Of a stretch of DNA of 64,000 bases, positions 33,845 through 44,696 are shown in pieces; within the stretch, counting starts at the first letter, position 1; the number at the start of each line of letters is the position of its first letter. The stretch spans positions 2,558,001-2,622,000 of the forward strand of contig NZ_CP039852.1 of assembly GCF_006228385.1 (NCBI RefSeq), in the 5' to 3' direction. This DNA is from Salinimonas iocasae. GTDB taxonomy: Bacteria > Pseudomonadota > Gammaproteobacteria > Enterobacterales > Alteromonadaceae. The position numbers were made by a program, and so were the translations under genes. The notes under the pieces were generated by a model, which was given only the letters and a program-made list of their open reading frames with translations, was not told where the DNA came from and did not search any database.

Positions 33845-35176
33845 TTAAAACAAAAATGGTGACCAACTCGGCGACTTAACCTGGCCGTCTGAGGCTGGTA
33901 ACCTTGCCTTAAAGCGACCGTCCAATGACACTAAGGATAATACCTGCGTACCATTGTGCAAGGTGCTATAAATTATCATGCTTCCGTTAGGCGCGATACT
34001 TGGCGATTCGTCCAGATACGTTCTTGTAAGCACCTGAATAGAGCCATCTTCTAACCCCTGACGTGCAATGCGATAGTCGCCTTTGGTCTGATTAACCAAA
34101 ACCATCTCTTTACCATCAGGCGTAATGGTCGCGCCTAAGTTCTGTTCTCCATCAAATGTTTGACGTCTAACTTTACCTGTACCTAAATTTACGCGATAAA
34201 TCTGAGGTTTACCACCCCGTTCAGAGCTAAATATTAAGCTCTTTCCATCTGGTGTCCAGGAAGGTTCAGTATCGATAGCGCGGTTACGGGTAATTCGGCG
34301 CAGCTCTTTAGATGCAATATCCATGACATAAACTTCCGGATTACCGTCTTTTGATAAAACCATTGCCAGCTTTTTGCCATCCGGAGAAAAGACTGGTGCA
34401 CCATTGATGCCGGGAAAGTCCGTCATCTGCTCGCGCTCCATCGTGTAGATATCCTGAATGAAAATTTGCGGGCGCTTATTTTCAAAACTTACATACGTCA
34501 GCTTCTCGCCATCGGGTGACCATGAAGGCGACATGAGCGGCTCTGGCGAAGACAGTAACCGGGTTTCGTTTTCACCATCGTAATCTGAAATAACTAACTG
34601 ATAAGGCAGATTGTTCGTTTTACGATCTTTTACCACAACGTAAGCAATGCGCGTCAGAAATGCACCACGTTGCCCGGTCAGCTCTTCATACACGACATCA
34701 GAAATACGATGCGCATACTGACGAAAGTCTGATGCATTAATCACAGCCTCGCGCTTAACGATGACATGATCGTTACCGCGCTTGCCACCTGTGGCCTGGC
34801 CTCTTAGTACATCAATCAGCTCATAACGAACCTTGTAGCGATTACCGCCCTGCTGCTCAATACTACCGACCAATAAGGTATCGATGCCTTTTCCTGCCCA
34901 GCCGGAATAACTCACATCGTTTGCCGTAGAGGGGTACTGAGGCATCTCGTCAGGCGCCATCGGGTTAAACTTGCCGCTTCGCATTAAATCAGCGCGAACG
35001 ACCGAAGCAAGTTCGCCGGGCAATTCGCCATTACCTTTCCAGCTAAAGGGCACCACCCCGATAGGCCGTGCATTATCTACACCTTCAGTTATTACAATTT
35101 CCAGCGAGGCATTAGCACCTGTGGTGATAAACACCAGTGCTGCAGCCAACCATAATCGCATTGTCGTTTTAATCAC
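33845..35176 (-). CDS. tolB: TolB, periplasmic Tol-Pal protein
   Basis: A 443-residue periplasmic protein. A signal peptide ([16 protein letters not shown]) is followed by an N-terminal domain (to about 165) and a six-bladed beta-propeller of WD40-like PD40 repeats. These recur as [49 protein letters not shown] and [15 protein letters not shown]. It binds Pal and signals to TolA. The frame begins with GTG overlapping the tolA stop. An ATG five codons later (35161) is an alternative start. The length agrees with E. coli TolB (430). Confidence 0.95.
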   Translation of the reverse strand: MIKTTMRLWLAAALVFITTGANASLEIVITEGVDNARPIGVVPFSWKGNGELPGELASVVRADLMRSGKFNPMAPDEMPQYPSTANDVSYSGWAGKGIDTLLVGSIEQQGGNRYKVRYELIDVLRGQATGGKRGNDHVIVKREAVINASDFRQYAHRISDVVYEELTGQRGAFLTRIAYVVVKDRKTNNLPYQLVISDYDGENETRLLSSPEPLMSPSWSPDGEKLTYVSFENKRPQIFIQDIYTMEREQMTDFPGINGAPVFSPDGKKLAMVLSKDGNPEVYVMDIASKELRRITRNRAIDTEPSWTPDGKSLIFSSERGGKPQIYRVNLGTGKVRRQTFDGEQNLGATITPDGKEMVLVNQTKGDYRIARQGLEDGSIQVLTRTYLDESPSIAPNGSMIIYSTLHNGTQVLSLVSLDGRFKARLPASDGQVKSPSWSPFLF

Positions 35177-36003
35177 TACAGTTCCACCGTTAAATTTATA
35201 TCTTTAAGTTCCTGGTACACATCTGGTTCATCAGACATGGGTAATTTATCGGGCCGCCTTACCGCAGCTTCTGCCGCGCGGCACAGCGCCGGATCACCAC
35301 TTAATGTCTGCACCTGCGTTACAAAGCCTGTGGTCGCCAATCGAATATTCAGCCTGCACTGTTTTCCTTCGTAGGCAGAGTCGTTGTACAGGTTTCTGAC
35401 AATGGTTTGTTGAATCATTGCCTTGTATCGATCCGTTTCAGAAAGAACTTGCTGACGGCGGCGCTGTCTCTGCGCGGCCTGCTCCGCCTCGCGTTGCTCT
35501 CGCTCCAGCCTTTCCTGCTCTGCTCGCTCCTGTGCTTCCTTGCGCTTACGCTCTGCTTCGGCGCGCTCACGCGCCTCGCGCTCCTTACGTTTTTTGGCCT
35601 TTTGCGCGGCTAGACGTTCCAGTTCTTTTTGACGCTTGGCTTCTTCCGCTTTCTTTTGCTTTGCAGCCTTGGCAGCACGCTCAGCGTTGATACGCCGCTG
35701 TCGTTCAGCTTCCGCCTTACGAGCAGCCTCGGCGGCATCGCGCTTACGCTGCGCTTCAGCTTCTGCCTGCGCTTTTGCCTCGGCTTCAGCTTTCTGCTGA
35801 TCCGCTATAGCCTGCGCGTCAATAAAAGTCGCTTTAATTACCGGCTGACTGGGCGCTGGCGAGGGCAGCGGATCAGGTGAGAAACTGACGCTGATAAGTA
35901 ACACCGCAGCAATAGCTGCATGAATGCCCAGCGACTTATACAACGCTGATTTGTCGTCAGGCCATCGCGCCTTGCGAAAAAATGAGGGTCTTTTCTTGGG
36001 CAT
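35176..36003 (-). CDS. tolA: TolA, membrane-spanning Tol protein
   Basis: A 275-residue inner membrane protein. One N-terminal helix ([19 protein letters not shown]) is followed by a long, nearly pure Ala/Lys/Glu/Arg helix (about 60-190, [20 protein letters not shown]...) and a C-terminal TolA domain with two cysteines ([31 protein letters not shown]). It transmits proton-motive force from TolQR to Pal/TolB at the outer membrane. The frame starts at TTG 36018, but ATG 36003, 4 bases after the tolR stop, is taken as more likely. It is shorter than E. coli TolA (421) because of the rod length. Confidence 0.93.
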   Translation of the reverse strand: MPKKRPSFFRKARWPDDKSALYKSLGIHAAIAAVLLISVSFSPDPLPSPAPSQPVIKATFIDAQAIADQQKAEAEAKAQAEAEAQRKRDAAEAARKAEAERQRRINAERAAKAAKQKKAEEAKRQKELERLAAQKAKKRKEREARERAEAERKRKEAQERAEQERLEREQREAEQAAQRQRRRQQVLSETDRYKAMIQQTIVRNLYNDSAYEGKQCRLNIRLATTGFVTQVQTLSGDPALCRAAEAAVRRPDKLPMSDEPDVYQELKDINLTVEL

Positions 36004-36007
36004 GCTG

Positions 36008-36430
36008 TCAGGACTCAACCGGATCAGTCATTAAACCTACTGAGGGAACACCCGCGTTTTGCAGCAAGACCATCAGCTCTATTACTTTATCGTAGGCAAC
36101 TTTGCCATCCCCTTTCACTACCACCGGGGTATTTGGCGTCTGTTTCAATTGCTCCTGCACAATTGCTGCCAAGTCGTCACCTGCAAGCGGCGATTCCTGC
36201 GCATCGCCAACATTCAGATAAAATTTACCTTCAACATCAACCGACGCAATTAGCGGCGGAACATCTTCCTGTTCAATGGGCTGTGCACTTGCCTTAGGTA
36301 GATCCACCTTTACGCCCTGAGAAATCAGCGGCGCGGTTACCATAAAAATAATCAGTAACACCAGCATGACATCAATGTAGGGTACAACATTGATTTCCGA
36401 CACCGGCCGGCGGCGTTTGCGTATATACAT
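36008..36430 (-). CDS. tolR: TolR, proton channel subunit
   Basis: A 140-residue ExbD/TolR-family protein. The single membrane helix VVPYIDVMLVLLIIFMVTAP (residues about 15-34) contains the key aspartate (YIDVMLVLL) that, with TolQ, uses the proton gradient. The periplasmic domain follows (PNTPVVVKGDGKVAYDKV). The length matches E. coli TolR (142). The ATG lies 27 bases downstream of the tolQ stop. Confidence 0.95.
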   Translation of the reverse strand: MYIRKRRRPVSEINVVPYIDVMLVLLIIFMVTAPLISQGVKVDLPKASAQPIEQEDVPPLIASVDVEGKFYLNVGDAQESPLAGDDLAAIVQEQLKQTPNTPVVVKGDGKVAYDKVIELMVLLQNAGVPSVGLMTDPVES

Positions 36431-36457
36431 GCTAAACTCCTGGACGATTAATGAGTA

Positions 36458-37147
36458 TCAGCTGGCTTGCTGATGCTGAGCAGCGATAGCCTGGCGGTGC
36501 AGAATTGCCGAAAACTCTTCCATAAAGTTGCCGTAGCTGTTTTCCATTTTCTCAACCTTGTTACTGAACCGGTTGTAAGCAATAACCGCAGGAATAGCTG
36601 CAAACAGGCCGATAGCGGTAGCAATCAGCGCCTCTGCGATACCGGGCGCGACCATTGCCAGCGTCGCCTGCTGTACCTCACCCAGCGCAATAAACGCATT
36701 CATGATCCCCCATACCGTGCCAAACAGGCCGATATAAGGACTAATGGAACCCGCTGTAGCAAGGAAAGGAAGGTGATTTTCGAGCCCATCAACTTCGCGC
36801 GACATTCTTACGCGCATCGCACGGTATGTACCATCGACAATACCATTAACGGCGGTATTGCCTTTACGCAATCGGACAAACTCTTTGAAGCCAGCACAGA
36901 ATATTGCTGACATACCAGTCAGATTAGAACGCGCTGACAGCTCCTGATACAGACGATTCAAATCTGCACCAGACCAGAACTTATCTTCGAACTGGCGCAT
37001 TTCGCTTTGCGCTGCTTTCAGCGCTTTCGTCCGCTGGAATATAAATGTCCAGGAAGCGACCGAAACGCCCATAAGTAACAACATAACCAGCTGAACAACA
37101 AAGCTGGCCTGCAAAAACAAACCAATAAAGGTTAAATCAGATTCCAC
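36458..37147 (-). CDS. tolQ: TolQ, proton channel subunit
   Basis: A 229-residue MotA/TolQ/ExbB-family protein with three membrane helices: [20 protein letters not shown] near residue 11, then two near 135 and 170. The conserved [16 protein letters not shown] and [20 protein letters not shown] are the helix signatures lining the proton path. It works with TolR and TolA in outer membrane constriction. It begins with GTG and overlaps the end of ybgC by 11 bases. The length agrees with E. coli TolQ (230). Confidence 0.95.
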   Translation of the reverse strand: MESDLTFIGLFLQASFVVQLVMLLLMGVSVASWTFIFQRTKALKAAQSEMRQFEDKFWSGADLNRLYQELSARSNLTGMSAIFCAGFKEFVRLRKGNTAVNGIVDGTYRAMRVRMSREVDGLENHLPFLATAGSISPYIGLFGTVWGIMNAFIALGEVQQATLAMVAPGIAEALIATAIGLFAAIPAVIAYNRFSNKVEKMENSYGNFMEEFSAILHRQAIAAQHQQAS

Positions 37148-37535
37148 GCGATAAATCCCCTAACAAAGTGCGTGGTATTTTTCTGGCTTTCATTTTCACC
37201 TGATCCACGCACGCAACCCTAATATCAGCGTCAACCAACAGATCGCCGCTTTCATTTTTTATTTTCTGGTGAAACACCAGACTAGCGCCTTTCAATTCTA
37301 CAATCTGCGTATTAATACTCAACAATTGATTAAAACGCGCAGGCGCATAGTTATTCATTTCGACCTTTTTGACGACAAATGCCACGGATTGTTCCAATAA
37401 CACATCTTGGTCATACCCCAACTCCCGCAGCCATTCCGTGCGGGCTCGTTCGAAAAACTTCAGATAATTCGCATAATATACAATGCCGCCTGCGTCTGTA
37501 TCTTCGTAATACACCCTAATCGGCCAATTGTGCAT
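37137..37535 (-). CDS. ybgC: Tol-Pal-associated acyl-CoA thioesterase YbgC
   Basis: A 132-residue hotdog-fold thioesterase, first gene of the tol-pal operon. The catalytic region [24 protein letters not shown] is the 4-hydroxybenzoyl-CoA thioesterase signature, with the aspartate of DTDAGG as the catalytic residue. ATG 37535 with GGAAAG upstream is preferred to the TTG at 37550. E. coli YbgC (134 residues) hydrolyses short acyl-CoAs and may link phospholipid synthesis with the envelope. Confidence 0.93.
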   Translation of the reverse strand: MHNWPIRVYYEDTDAGGIVYYANYLKFFERARTEWLRELGYDQDVLLEQSVAFVVKKVEMNNYAPARFNQLLSINTQIVELKGASLVFHQKIKNESGDLLVDADIRVACVDQVKMKARKIPRTLLGDLSRGI

Positions 37536-37723
37536 AGTTATTCTTTCCAACCTAATAAAATTAATAGTTACACATCAACAAACAGAGCCATCTGCGTTAA
37601 AATTAGCCGCTTATTATGCTGCCTGAGCCCTATATTCTGTAGACATTTAATCATACCGACAAGATTTTATAACAGGCAGTTAACAGATTAAAAATTCTAA
37701 TCTGAAAATATAATTTTCCTCAG

Positions 37724-37885
37724 TTGTGGCTTTTCAAATCTCCCTTATAATGCGCGTCATCTGTCACACAGACATCACGGCAAACAGCCTGATGGTTGAG
37801 TTTTCTCCTGTTAGACATGAGTTCCCTGGAATTATTTCCTTCAACACTTGTTGTTTTGGCCCGTTCATTTGAGCGGGCTTTTTTT
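37724..37885 (+). ncRNA. candidate small RNA between ybgC and ruvB
   Basis: A plus-strand promoter (TTGTGG 37724-37729, 16-base spacer, TATAAT 37746-37751) is followed about 110 bases later by a textbook terminator (8-base stem GCCCGTTC / GAGCGGGC at 37859-37878, then seven T). The predicted transcript of about 125 nucleotides starts near 37758. It faces the 3' ends of minus-strand genes, so it serves no annotated coding gene. It contains CAACACTTGTTG, a small hairpin or seed. A 70-codon plus-strand frame from 37796 runs through the terminator into ruvB and is not convincing. Confidence 0.5.
37859..37885 (+). terminator. Rho-independent terminator of the candidate sRNA
   Basis: Stem GCCCGTTC / GAGCGGGC (one G-U pair) with loop ATTT, followed by TTTTTTT. 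Confidence 0.85.
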
Positions 37886-37913
37886 ATGCCCGAATATAAA
37901 TTAAAAGCGCCTG

Positions 37914-38924
37914 TCAGGGCGCTTCTATGGGAAAACCAAAGTGCAAAAATGCACGTTGCTGGACAATACGCCCCCGCGGGGTTCGCTGTAAAAATCCCTG
38001 TTGGATAAGAAACGGCTCAATAACATCCTCAATCGTTTCTTTTTCTTCCCCAATTGCGGCAGCAAGATTGTCCAGCCCCACCGGTCCTCCATCAAATTTT
38101 TCGATGATAGCCAGCAGCAACTTTCTGTCCATGTAGTCAAAACCTTCTTTATCTACATCCAGCATATCAAGCGCCGAGGCCGCTACCTCAGCGGTAACGC
38201 TTCCATCAGCTTTAATTTGTGCAAAATCCCGTACACGTCGCAACAGACGATTTGCAATTCGCGGTGTGCCTCTGGAGCGGCGAGCTACTTCTAAAGCTCC
38301 CCCTTCATCCATATCCAGATTCAGATAATGCGCGCTGCGGCTGATAATAGTGGTTAAATCCTTAACCGAATAGAACTCCAGGCGCTGCACAATACCAAAT
38401 CTGTCACGCAGGGGCGATGTCAGAGAGCCGGCCCGGGTAGTGGCACCAATAAGCGTAAAGGGAGGCAAATCGAGTTTAATAGAGCGTGCTGCAGGGCCTT
38501 CACCAATCATAATATCCAGCTGATAATCTTCCATTGCCGGATAAAGAATCTCTTCAACAACAGGGCTCAGACGATGGATTTCATCAATGAAAAGCACATC
38601 GTTTCGCTCCAGGTTGGTAAGAAGCGCAGCTAAGTCACCGGCTTTTTCCAGTACCGGCCCTGAAGTCGTTTTGATGCTAACGTCCATTTCGTTAGCCACG
38701 ATATTGGCCAGCGTCGTCTTGCCCAGGCCGGGGGGACCAAAAATCAGTAAGTGGTCTAGCGCGTCCTCTCGGTTTCTGGCTGCCTGGATAAAAATTTCCA
38801 TCTGCTCACGCACATGCTGCTGTCCCGTATAGTCGTCCAGCATTTTCGGCCGGATAGCACGGTCAATAACATCCTCATCAGCACTGGCTGTAGTCGCATC
38901 TATTAGTCGGTCTGCTTCAATCAT
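37914..38924 (-). CDS. ruvB: RuvB, Holliday junction branch-migration ATPase
   Basis: A 336-residue AAA+ helicase subunit. Walker A is [19 protein letters not shown] (about residue 58-76) and Walker B is [13 protein letters not shown]. Sensor 1 is [12 protein letters not shown], with the arginine finger in SPLRDRFGI. The C-terminal winged helix ends in [18 protein letters not shown]. It drives branch migration with RuvA. It follows ruvA by 12 bases in a ruvC-ruvA-ruvB operon. The length matches E. coli RuvB (336). Confidence 0.97.
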   Translation of the reverse strand: MIEADRLIDATTASADEDVIDRAIRPKMLDDYTGQQHVREQMEIFIQAARNREDALDHLLIFGPPGLGKTTLANIVANEMDVSIKTTSGPVLEKAGDLAALLTNLERNDVLFIDEIHRLSPVVEEILYPAMEDYQLDIMIGEGPAARSIKLDLPPFTLIGATTRAGSLTSPLRDRFGIVQRLEFYSVKDLTTIISRSAHYLNLDMDEGGALEVARRSRGTPRIANRLLRRVRDFAQIKADGSVTAEVAASALDMLDVDKEGFDYMDRKLLLAIIEKFDGGPVGLDNLAAAIGEEKETIEDVIEPFLIQQGFLQRTPRGRIVQQRAFLHFGFPIEAP

Positions 38925-38936
38925 AAGTAATCCTGT

Positions 38937-39557
38937 TTACAGTGCCGCTTTTAATGCTTCACGTATGACCGCTTCGCTGTCCATTTCATCCTGATAAACC
39001 CCTGCTACCATTTTGCTCGCCTGAGCAGGTTTATATCCCAGTGAGACAAGTGCGCTGGCGGCTTCTTCTCTGACATCGTTGACCGGCACCATCGTTTGGC
39101 CGGGCGACTCGTCCATCGGTAGCGTTGGCAGCGATATATCCTGTGCTTTGCCAAACTTGGCAAGACGATCTTTGAGCTCGACAACCAGTCGTTCCGCGGT
39201 TTTTTTGCCTATACCCGGCATCGCCACCAGCGCGCTGACGTCTTCATGCTGAACAGCACTTAAAAACTGACTGGCAGACATGCCCGATAGAATTGTCAGT
39301 CCCAGTTTTGGTCCTACACCGTTTGCCTTAATAAGCTCGCGAAACAATCCGCGCTCCATTTTATCGGCAAAGCCAAAGAGCAGCTGGGCGTCTTCGCGCA
39401 CCACAAAATGCGTGTATACAGTCACTTCTTCACCGGCTGCAGGTAGCTGATAAAAACTGGTCATCGGCATTTGGATCTCATATCCCATGCCTGCCACATC
39501 GACTACAATTTCCGGTGGTTGTTTTTCAAGTAATTTACCGCGGATCTGACCTATCAT
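38937..39557 (-). CDS. ruvA: RuvA, Holliday junction-binding protein
   Basis: A 206-residue DNA-binding protein. It has an N-terminal OB fold ([20 protein letters not shown]), helix-hairpin-helix motifs ([20 protein letters not shown] and [18 protein letters not shown]) and a C-terminal RuvB-contacting domain after a flexible linker. It tetramerises on Holliday junctions and recruits RuvB. The gene lies 12 bases after ruvC. The length is close to E. coli RuvA (203). Confidence 0.97.
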   Translation of the reverse strand: MIGQIRGKLLEKQPPEIVVDVAGMGYEIQMPMTSFYQLPAAGEEVTVYTHFVVREDAQLLFGFADKMERGLFRELIKANGVGPKLGLTILSGMSASQFLSAVQHEDVSALVAMPGIGKKTAERLVVELKDRLAKFGKAQDISLPTLPMDESPGQTMVPVNDVREEAASALVSLGYKPAQASKMVAGVYQDEMDSEAVIREALKAAL

Positions 39558-39569
39558 ACTGCTTACCTC

Positions 39570-40088
39570 TTACCGGAGCCGGCCGCGGACCGTTTTACGG
39601 GCCTGCCCCGCCAGCTTAACTAAACTCTGTTCTGAATGGGCGTGACATAATGCTACTGCCAGCGCGTCTGCCGCATCAGCCTGCGGCGTGCCGGGCAAAT
39701 CCAGCAGGTGCCTGACCATATGCTGTACCTGTGTTTTTTCCGCGCTTCCTTTCCCCACCACGGCTTGTTTAATCTGACGCGCTGAGTATTCTGCCACCGG
39801 CAGCGTGGCCTGAGTTGCCGCCACGATTGCCGCTCCCCTGGCCTGCCCCAGCTTTAATGCTGAATCCGGATTTCGCGCCATAAAAACCTGCTCGATGGCA
39901 AATTGCTGAGGTTGGTACTGACGAATAATCTCGCTTACGCTGGTATAAATTTGTGCCAGACGTTCAGGCAGCTGCTCTGCCTTTAACCTGATGCAACCAC
40001 TGCCAACATAAACCAGCTTACCCTGTTTTCGGGCAATTAATCCGTAGCCAGTGATGCGGGAACCTGGATCTATACCCAGTATTATCAT
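39570..40088 (-). CDS. ruvC: RuvC, Holliday junction resolvase
   Basis: A 172-residue RNase H-fold nuclease that cuts Holliday junctions. Catalytic acidic residues are in [16 protein letters not shown] (Asp7), [12 protein letters not shown] (Glu) and [15 protein letters not shown] (Asp pair). The length is as in E. coli (173). Its ATG overlaps the nudB stop by one base, placing it in one operon aspS-nudB-ruvC-ruvA-ruvB. Confidence 0.97.
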   Translation of the reverse strand: MIILGIDPGSRITGYGLIARKQGKLVYVGSGCIRLKAEQLPERLAQIYTSVSEIIRQYQPQQFAIEQVFMARNPDSALKLGQARGAAIVAATQATLPVAEYSARQIKQAVVGKGSAEKTQVQHMVRHLLDLPGTPQADAADALAVALCHAHSEQSLVKLAGQARKTVRGRLR

Positions 40089-40528
40089 TATTTTGCTTCC
40101 GGTACAAATGTCTCAACTGCCTCAACATTGGTTGGCGACCACAGTCGCGCTAATGCATCAGCCTTGGAAAGCCACTCGTACGCTGAATGTTCGGTGAGAG
40201 TTAATGCTGCTTCGCTGTTTACCTGAGCAGTGAAAACGTGCTCCCGGTTATAACGTGTACCCGGCGGGTAGCGGTGCAGCCATTTTTCGCGGATCTTAAA
40301 TAGGTTGGTGGTCTGTTGATCCACAATATCCTGCTCATCTGGCTTTAGTTGCAGCCCGGTTTCTTCGGCCACCTCACGATACGCAGTTTGCAAAGCGGTT
40401 TCACCGGCCTCTATTGTGCCGGTGACCGACTGCCAGAAATCAGCATCATCGTTACGTTGCATAACAAGCACGCGGTGCTGAAAATCGTACAGCACCACTA
40501 ATACTGACTCTGGTCGTTTCAACGACAT
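40088..40528 (-). CDS. nudB: dihydroneopterin triphosphate diphosphatase (Nudix)
   Basis: A 146-residue Nudix hydrolase. The Nudix box [23 protein letters not shown] (about 36-58) has the GX5EX7REUXEEXGU pattern. E. coli NudB removes pyrophosphate from dihydroneopterin triphosphate in folate synthesis. The position between aspS and ruvC is the same as in many gammaproteobacteria and supports the call. The ATG directly abuts the aspS stop codon. Confidence 0.9.
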   Translation of the reverse strand: MSLKRPESVLVVLYDFQHRVLVMQRNDDADFWQSVTGTIEAGETALQTAYREVAEETGLQLKPDEQDIVDQQTTNLFKIREKWLHRYPPGTRYNREHVFTAQVNSEAALTLTEHSAYEWLSKADALARLWSPTNVEAVETFVPEAK

Positions 40529-42292
40529 TTAATCAGTGCTTTTTTTAACTACATCAATGGCAAGGTCTGCCAGTTGCTGAGGATTTGCCGCACTAGGCGC
40601 ATCGGTTAACGGACAGGCTGCAGTTGTGGTTTTCGGAAAAGCCATCACATCTCGAATAGACGTAGCGCCAGTCATCAGCATAACCAGACGATCCAGACCA
40701 AACGCCAGCCCGGCGTGAGGAGGTGCGCCGAACTGCAACGCTTCTAACAGGAAGCCAAACTTGTTTTGGGCTTCTTCTTCGTCAATGCCCAGCACGGTAA
40801 AGACCGCCTGCTGCATTTGCTGATCGTGAATACGGACCGAGCCTCCGCCTAATTCAACGCCATTAAGTACCATATCGTAGGCATCGGAAAGCGCCTCTGA
40901 CGGATTATCGATTAATTCCTGAGCATCAACACCACGAGGGGCAGTAAAGGGGTGATGCAGTGCATGCATCTGTCCGTCAGCTTCCTCAAACATGGGGAAG
41001 TCGACAACCCATAACGGTTTCCATTCACCTTCCAGCAGTTCAAAGTCTTCGCCCAGTTTAAGACGTAACGCGCCCATGGCTTCGGTGACGACTGTTGCGC
41101 TATCTGCACCAAACAGCAGGATATCGCCCTGCTCTGCACCTGTACGCGCAATGATAGCATCGGTGATATCTTCACTAAGGAATTTCAGAATAGGCGATTG
41201 CAGGCCTTCCTGCCCTTGTGCCTTCTCATTAATTTTTATCCACGCCAGTCCTTTCGCGCCATAGATACCAGCAAACTTAGTGTACTCATCAATCTGTTTA
41301 CGCGACATACTGGCACCGCCAGGTACACGGATAACCGCTACGCGCCCTTTGTCATCATTTGCAGGGCCGCTGAAGACTTTAAACTCAACAGTTTTCAGTA
41401 GATCTGCAACATCCACCAGCTCAAGGGGGTTACGCAAATCAGGCTTATCACTGCCGTACCGCTGCATCGCTTCTGCGTATGTCATACGCGGGAAGTCACC
41501 TAAATCCACATCCAGCATCTTCATAAACAAATCGCGAATCATGCCTTCAGTAATCTTCATCACGCCGTTAGCATCAAGGAATGTGGTTTCCAAATCGATT
41601 TGGGTAAATTCCGGCTGGCGGTCAGCACGTAAATCTTCATCACGGAAGCACTTTACAATCTGATAGTAACGATCCATGCCTGACATCATCAGCAACTGCT
41701 TAAATAGCTGCGGAGACTGAGGCAGAGCAAAGAATTCGCCTTTGTGCGTGCGGCTTGGAACCAGATAATCCCGCGCACCTTCAGGGGTTGCTTTAGTCAG
41801 AATGGGCGTTTCAATATCCAAAAAGCCGTCGTCTTCTAAATAGCGACGTACTGCGGCTGTCACCTGAGCACGGAATTTAAGACGCTGGCTCATAAGCGGG
41901 CGACGCAGATCGAGATAGCGATAACGTAGTCGCTGTTCTTCAGAGTTTTCCTGATTCCAGTCCAGCGGCAGCACTGCTGACTTGCTGAATATTTCCAGCC
42001 CCGTACCAAGAATTTCGATAGCCCCCGTGCGCATGGCATCGTTAATTTGCCCTTCAGGACGTGCACGAACCTTACCGGTCAGCTTTACACAGAACTCACT
42101 GCGCAGTTTATTCGCTTCTTCGAGTACTTCAGGTAAATCCGGGTCGAAGACCACCTGAACGATACCTTCACGATCACGCAGATCGATAAAAATCAGGCCG
42201 CCTAAATCGCGGCGCTTATTCACCCACCCGCAAAGAGTGACTTCTTGTCCTACATAAGATGAATCGATGTTCCCACAGTAATCTGTGCGCAT
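40529..42292 (-). CDS. aspS: aspartyl-tRNA synthetase
   Basis: A 587-residue class IIb synthetase of the bacterial type. It has an OB-fold anticodon domain ([22 protein letters not shown]), catalytic core motif 2 ([20 protein letters not shown]), the bacterial GAD insertion (about 290-420) and motif 3 ([21 protein letters not shown]). It charges tRNA-Asp. The length is close to E. coli AspS (590). It is the first gene of the minus-strand aspS-nudB-ruvCAB run. Confidence 0.97.
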   Translation of the reverse strand: MRTDYCGNIDSSYVGQEVTLCGWVNKRRDLGGLIFIDLRDREGIVQVVFDPDLPEVLEEANKLRSEFCVKLTGKVRARPEGQINDAMRTGAIEILGTGLEIFSKSAVLPLDWNQENSEEQRLRYRYLDLRRPLMSQRLKFRAQVTAAVRRYLEDDGFLDIETPILTKATPEGARDYLVPSRTHKGEFFALPQSPQLFKQLLMMSGMDRYYQIVKCFRDEDLRADRQPEFTQIDLETTFLDANGVMKITEGMIRDLFMKMLDVDLGDFPRMTYAEAMQRYGSDKPDLRNPLELVDVADLLKTVEFKVFSGPANDDKGRVAVIRVPGGASMSRKQIDEYTKFAGIYGAKGLAWIKINEKAQGQEGLQSPILKFLSEDITDAIIARTGAEQGDILLFGADSATVVTEAMGALRLKLGEDFELLEGEWKPLWVVDFPMFEEADGQMHALHHPFTAPRGVDAQELIDNPSEALSDAYDMVLNGVELGGGSVRIHDQQMQQAVFTVLGIDEEEAQNKFGFLLEALQFGAPPHAGLAFGLDRLVMLMTGATSIRDVMAFPKTTTAACPLTDAPSAANPQQLADLAIDVVKKSTD

Positions 42293-42458
42293 GGTCGCTG
42301 ACCCCTGGTTGTTTTACTAAGCTGTGCCACGAGAATTTGCTTGTTTTACCCGTTATTACCTGCTTAAAGCGGCAATGTGTTAAAAAAGCTATCGGGCAAT
42401 CAGTTGCTATATGTCAAAATAAGGCCGCATAGTATAAACAAATGCGATTTAAAGCCCA

Positions 42459-43352
42459 ATGAGAAATCAACATTTCCCTGACCACGATTTGCCTGCACCA
42501 CTTTATCTGGGCTTACCGATATGGCAGCACCCCAGCTGGCCTGCCCTGTGGTTGCCACAGACTCAGGCTCGAAACAATGCACTGCAGGCTTATGCTGCAC
42601 ACTTTAGCAGTGTAGAGGGTAACAGCACGTTTTATGCCCTGCCCGACAATGCGACCTGCCAGCGCTGGTATGAAAGTGTGCCAGCAAACTTCAGGTTTAC
42701 ATTTAAGATTCATCAGGACGTAAGCCACGCAGACAACATTTTGATTAATGCTGACACGCTGGGCTCTCAGCTTTCATCATTAACTGACTTGAAAGAAAAG
42801 CTGGGCCCGCTGATGCTTCAGCTGCCAGCACGCTTTTCGCCTGCGCGCCTGGATGAGCTGGCGCAGTTTATTTCAAAATGGCCCAAAGCGTTTTGTCTGG
42901 CCGTAGAAGTCCGTCATCCCGCTTTTTTTGAAAAAGGTGATGCCGAAAAATCGCTGAATAAACTATTAAAAGACGCCGGCGTGAATCGGGTGATGATGGA
43001 TACCAGGGCCTTATTCAGCGAGCAGATATTGTCTGAGGCGATGTTAGATGCGCGTGAGAAAAAACCGCGTCTACCACTTCATGTATGGGCAAGTGCCGGG
43101 CAACCGGTTGTGCGGTTTGTCGGTCACGATGATGATGAGATTAATAAACAGTGTTTGTTGCCATGGGTGAATAAGTGTCATACGTGGCGGATGGCGGGAA
43201 TATCGCCGTACGTGTTTTTACATCGTGCTGATAACAAAGATGCGCCATGGCTGGCGCATCTGTTTATTAATTTGTATAACGAGCTTTATCCTGAACAGGC
43301 GTTGCCGGAGATTGGTTTATCGGCGCAGCCTGACCAGCAGGCACTATTCTGA
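42459..43352 (+). CDS. DUF72-family protein (YecE-like)
   Basis: A 297-residue TIM-barrel-like protein of the DUF72 family. It shows YLGLPIWQHPSWPALWLP at the N-terminus, FSSVEGNSTFYALPDNATCQRWYESVPANFRFTFKIHQDVSH and the late HVWASAGQPVVRFVGHDD. The family is widespread and its biochemical role is uncertain. It has no signal peptide. It starts 166 bases from the divergent aspS and its end overlaps the 3' end of the convergent glrR gene by 9 bases. Confidence 0.85.
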   Translation: MRNQHFPDHDLPAPLYLGLPIWQHPSWPALWLPQTQARNNALQAYAAHFSSVEGNSTFYALPDNATCQRWYESVPANFRFTFKIHQDVSHADNILINADTLGSQLSSLTDLKEKLGPLMLQLPARFSPARLDELAQFISKWPKAFCLAVEVRHPAFFEKGDAEKSLNKLLKDAGVNRVMMDTRALFSEQILSEAMLDAREKKPRLPLHVWASAGQPVVRFVGHDDDEINKQCLLPWVNKCHTWRMAGISPYVFLHRADNKDAPWLAHLFINLYNELYPEQALPEIGLSAQPDQQALF

Positions 43353-44696
43353 GGAGTTTCTGAAATCCCCTGCATCAAGCTCGTGTTTTTTCATTAATTT
43401 ATGCATATCGGTGCGGTTTCGGCCAGCCAGTTCAGCTGCTCGCGTTACATTACCGTCCGTCATTTTAAGCAGTTTGTATAAATATTGCTGTTCAAAGGCA
43501 TCTCTTGCCTCGGTGAGGGTCGGCCAACTCTGTTTAGTAGCTGACAATGCCTGCTCTACCAGGTGTAAAGGAATGACCGGCGTTTGTGTTAACGCCACGC
43601 ATTGCTCTACAACATTCACGAGTTGTCTTACGTTGCCCGGCCAGTCAGACTTAACCAGGTGTTGCATGGCATCATCCGAGAACTGGGTAACGTTCACACC
43701 ATGGCGCTGGCCACTTTGCTGTAATAAGGTTCTGGCCAGAAGCGGAATATCTTCGCTGCGCTCTTTCAACGAGGGCAATTTCAGGTTTACCACGTTAAGA
43801 CGGTAGTACAAATCTTCGCGGAATGTGCCCTCTTCCATCTCTTTGTGCAAATCTTTATGCGTTGCAGAGATAATGCGTACATCAATATCCACATGTTTAC
43901 TACTGCCAACCGGACGAATCTGACGCTCCTGCAATGCCCGCAGTAATTTAACCTGCAGTGTCATTGGCATATCGCCGATCTCATCCAGAAACAGTGTGCC
44001 GCCGTTGGCTTCTCTGAACAGACCCGGCGCTGCCTGTACGGCGCCGGTAAACGCGCCTTTGGCGTGACCAAACAGTTCAGACTCAAGCAGATTCTCTGGC
44101 AATGCGCCGCAGTTGATAGCTACAAACGGCATATCAGAACGGTTGCTGGCCCGGTGAATTGCATTTGCCAGAAGCTCTTTACCGGTACCACTGGCACCGC
44201 TTATCAATACACTAACCTCGCGCTGGGCAATACGGTATGCCTGATCCAGTACGTTGGTCATTTCCGGAGCACGGGTGATGATATCCTGGCACCATTCACC
44301 TGGCTGCGCGGCCTGAGACTGGCTTAACGCTTTGTTCAGCAGGTTACGCAGTTCGTCATGATCGACCGGCTTGGGCAAAAACCCGAAGACACCGCGTTGG
44401 GTCGCCGCAACAGCGTCAGAAATAGTGCCGTGAGCGGTCATGAGAATAACCGGGATATCCTTGCGAATTCCCATTATTTCCTCGAACAGACTCAGCCCGT
44501 CCAGACCAGGCATTCTCAGGTCACTAAGAACAACGTCATATTCTTCACTACGAATCTTCTTTAACGCTGCCTGTCCGTCTTCAACCGCCGTTACACCAAA
44601 TCCTTCTCCCTCAAGACGGATTGTTAGCAGGCGTAATAAACTTTTATCATCATCCACCAACAATAACTGCGGATTTGCTTTTACGGATTCACTCAC
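43344..44696 (-). CDS. glrR: sigma-54-dependent response regulator GlrR (QseF)
   Basis: A 450-residue NtrC-family regulator. The receiver domain (1-125) has phospho-acceptor Asp59 ([14 protein letters not shown]). The AAA+ domain (about 140-375) has Walker A GASGTGKE and the sigma-54-contacting GAFTGA loop ([10 protein letters not shown]). The C-terminal Fis-type helix-turn-helix is [19 protein letters not shown]. In E. coli GlrR, phosphorylated by GlrK, activates glmY and rpoE. It starts with GTG overlapping the qseG stop and is last in the glrK-qseG-glrR operon, as in enterobacteria. Confidence 0.88.
   Translation of the reverse strand: MSESVKANPQLLLVDDDKSLLRLLTIRLEGEGFGVTAVEDGQAALKKIRSEEYDVVLSDLRMPGLDGLSLFEEIMGIRKDIPVILMTAHGTISDAVAATQRGVFGFLPKPVDHDELRNLLNKALSQSQAAQPGEWCQDIITRAPEMTNVLDQAYRIAQREVSVLISGASGTGKELLANAIHRASNRSDMPFVAINCGALPENLLESELFGHAKGAFTGAVQAAPGLFREANGGTLFLDEIGDMPMTLQVKLLRALQERQIRPVGSSKHVDIDVRIISATHKDLHKEMEEGTFREDLYYRLNVVNLKLPSLKERSEDIPLLARTLLQQSGQRHGVNVTQFSDDAMQHLVKSDWPGNVRQLVNVVEQCVALTQTPVIPLHLVEQALSATKQSWPTLTEARDAFEQQYLYKLLKMTDGNVTRAAELAGRNRTDMHKLMKKHELDAGDFRNSSE

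Noticed and set aside
35407..35880. Several Leu/Ala/Arg-rich plus-strand frames
   Set aside because: Shadows of the repetitive Ala/Lys/Glu helix of tolA.
37796..38008. 70-codon plus-strand frame in the candidate sRNA region
   Set aside because: It runs through the terminator hairpin into the 3' part of ruvB and has no coding character beyond that overlap.
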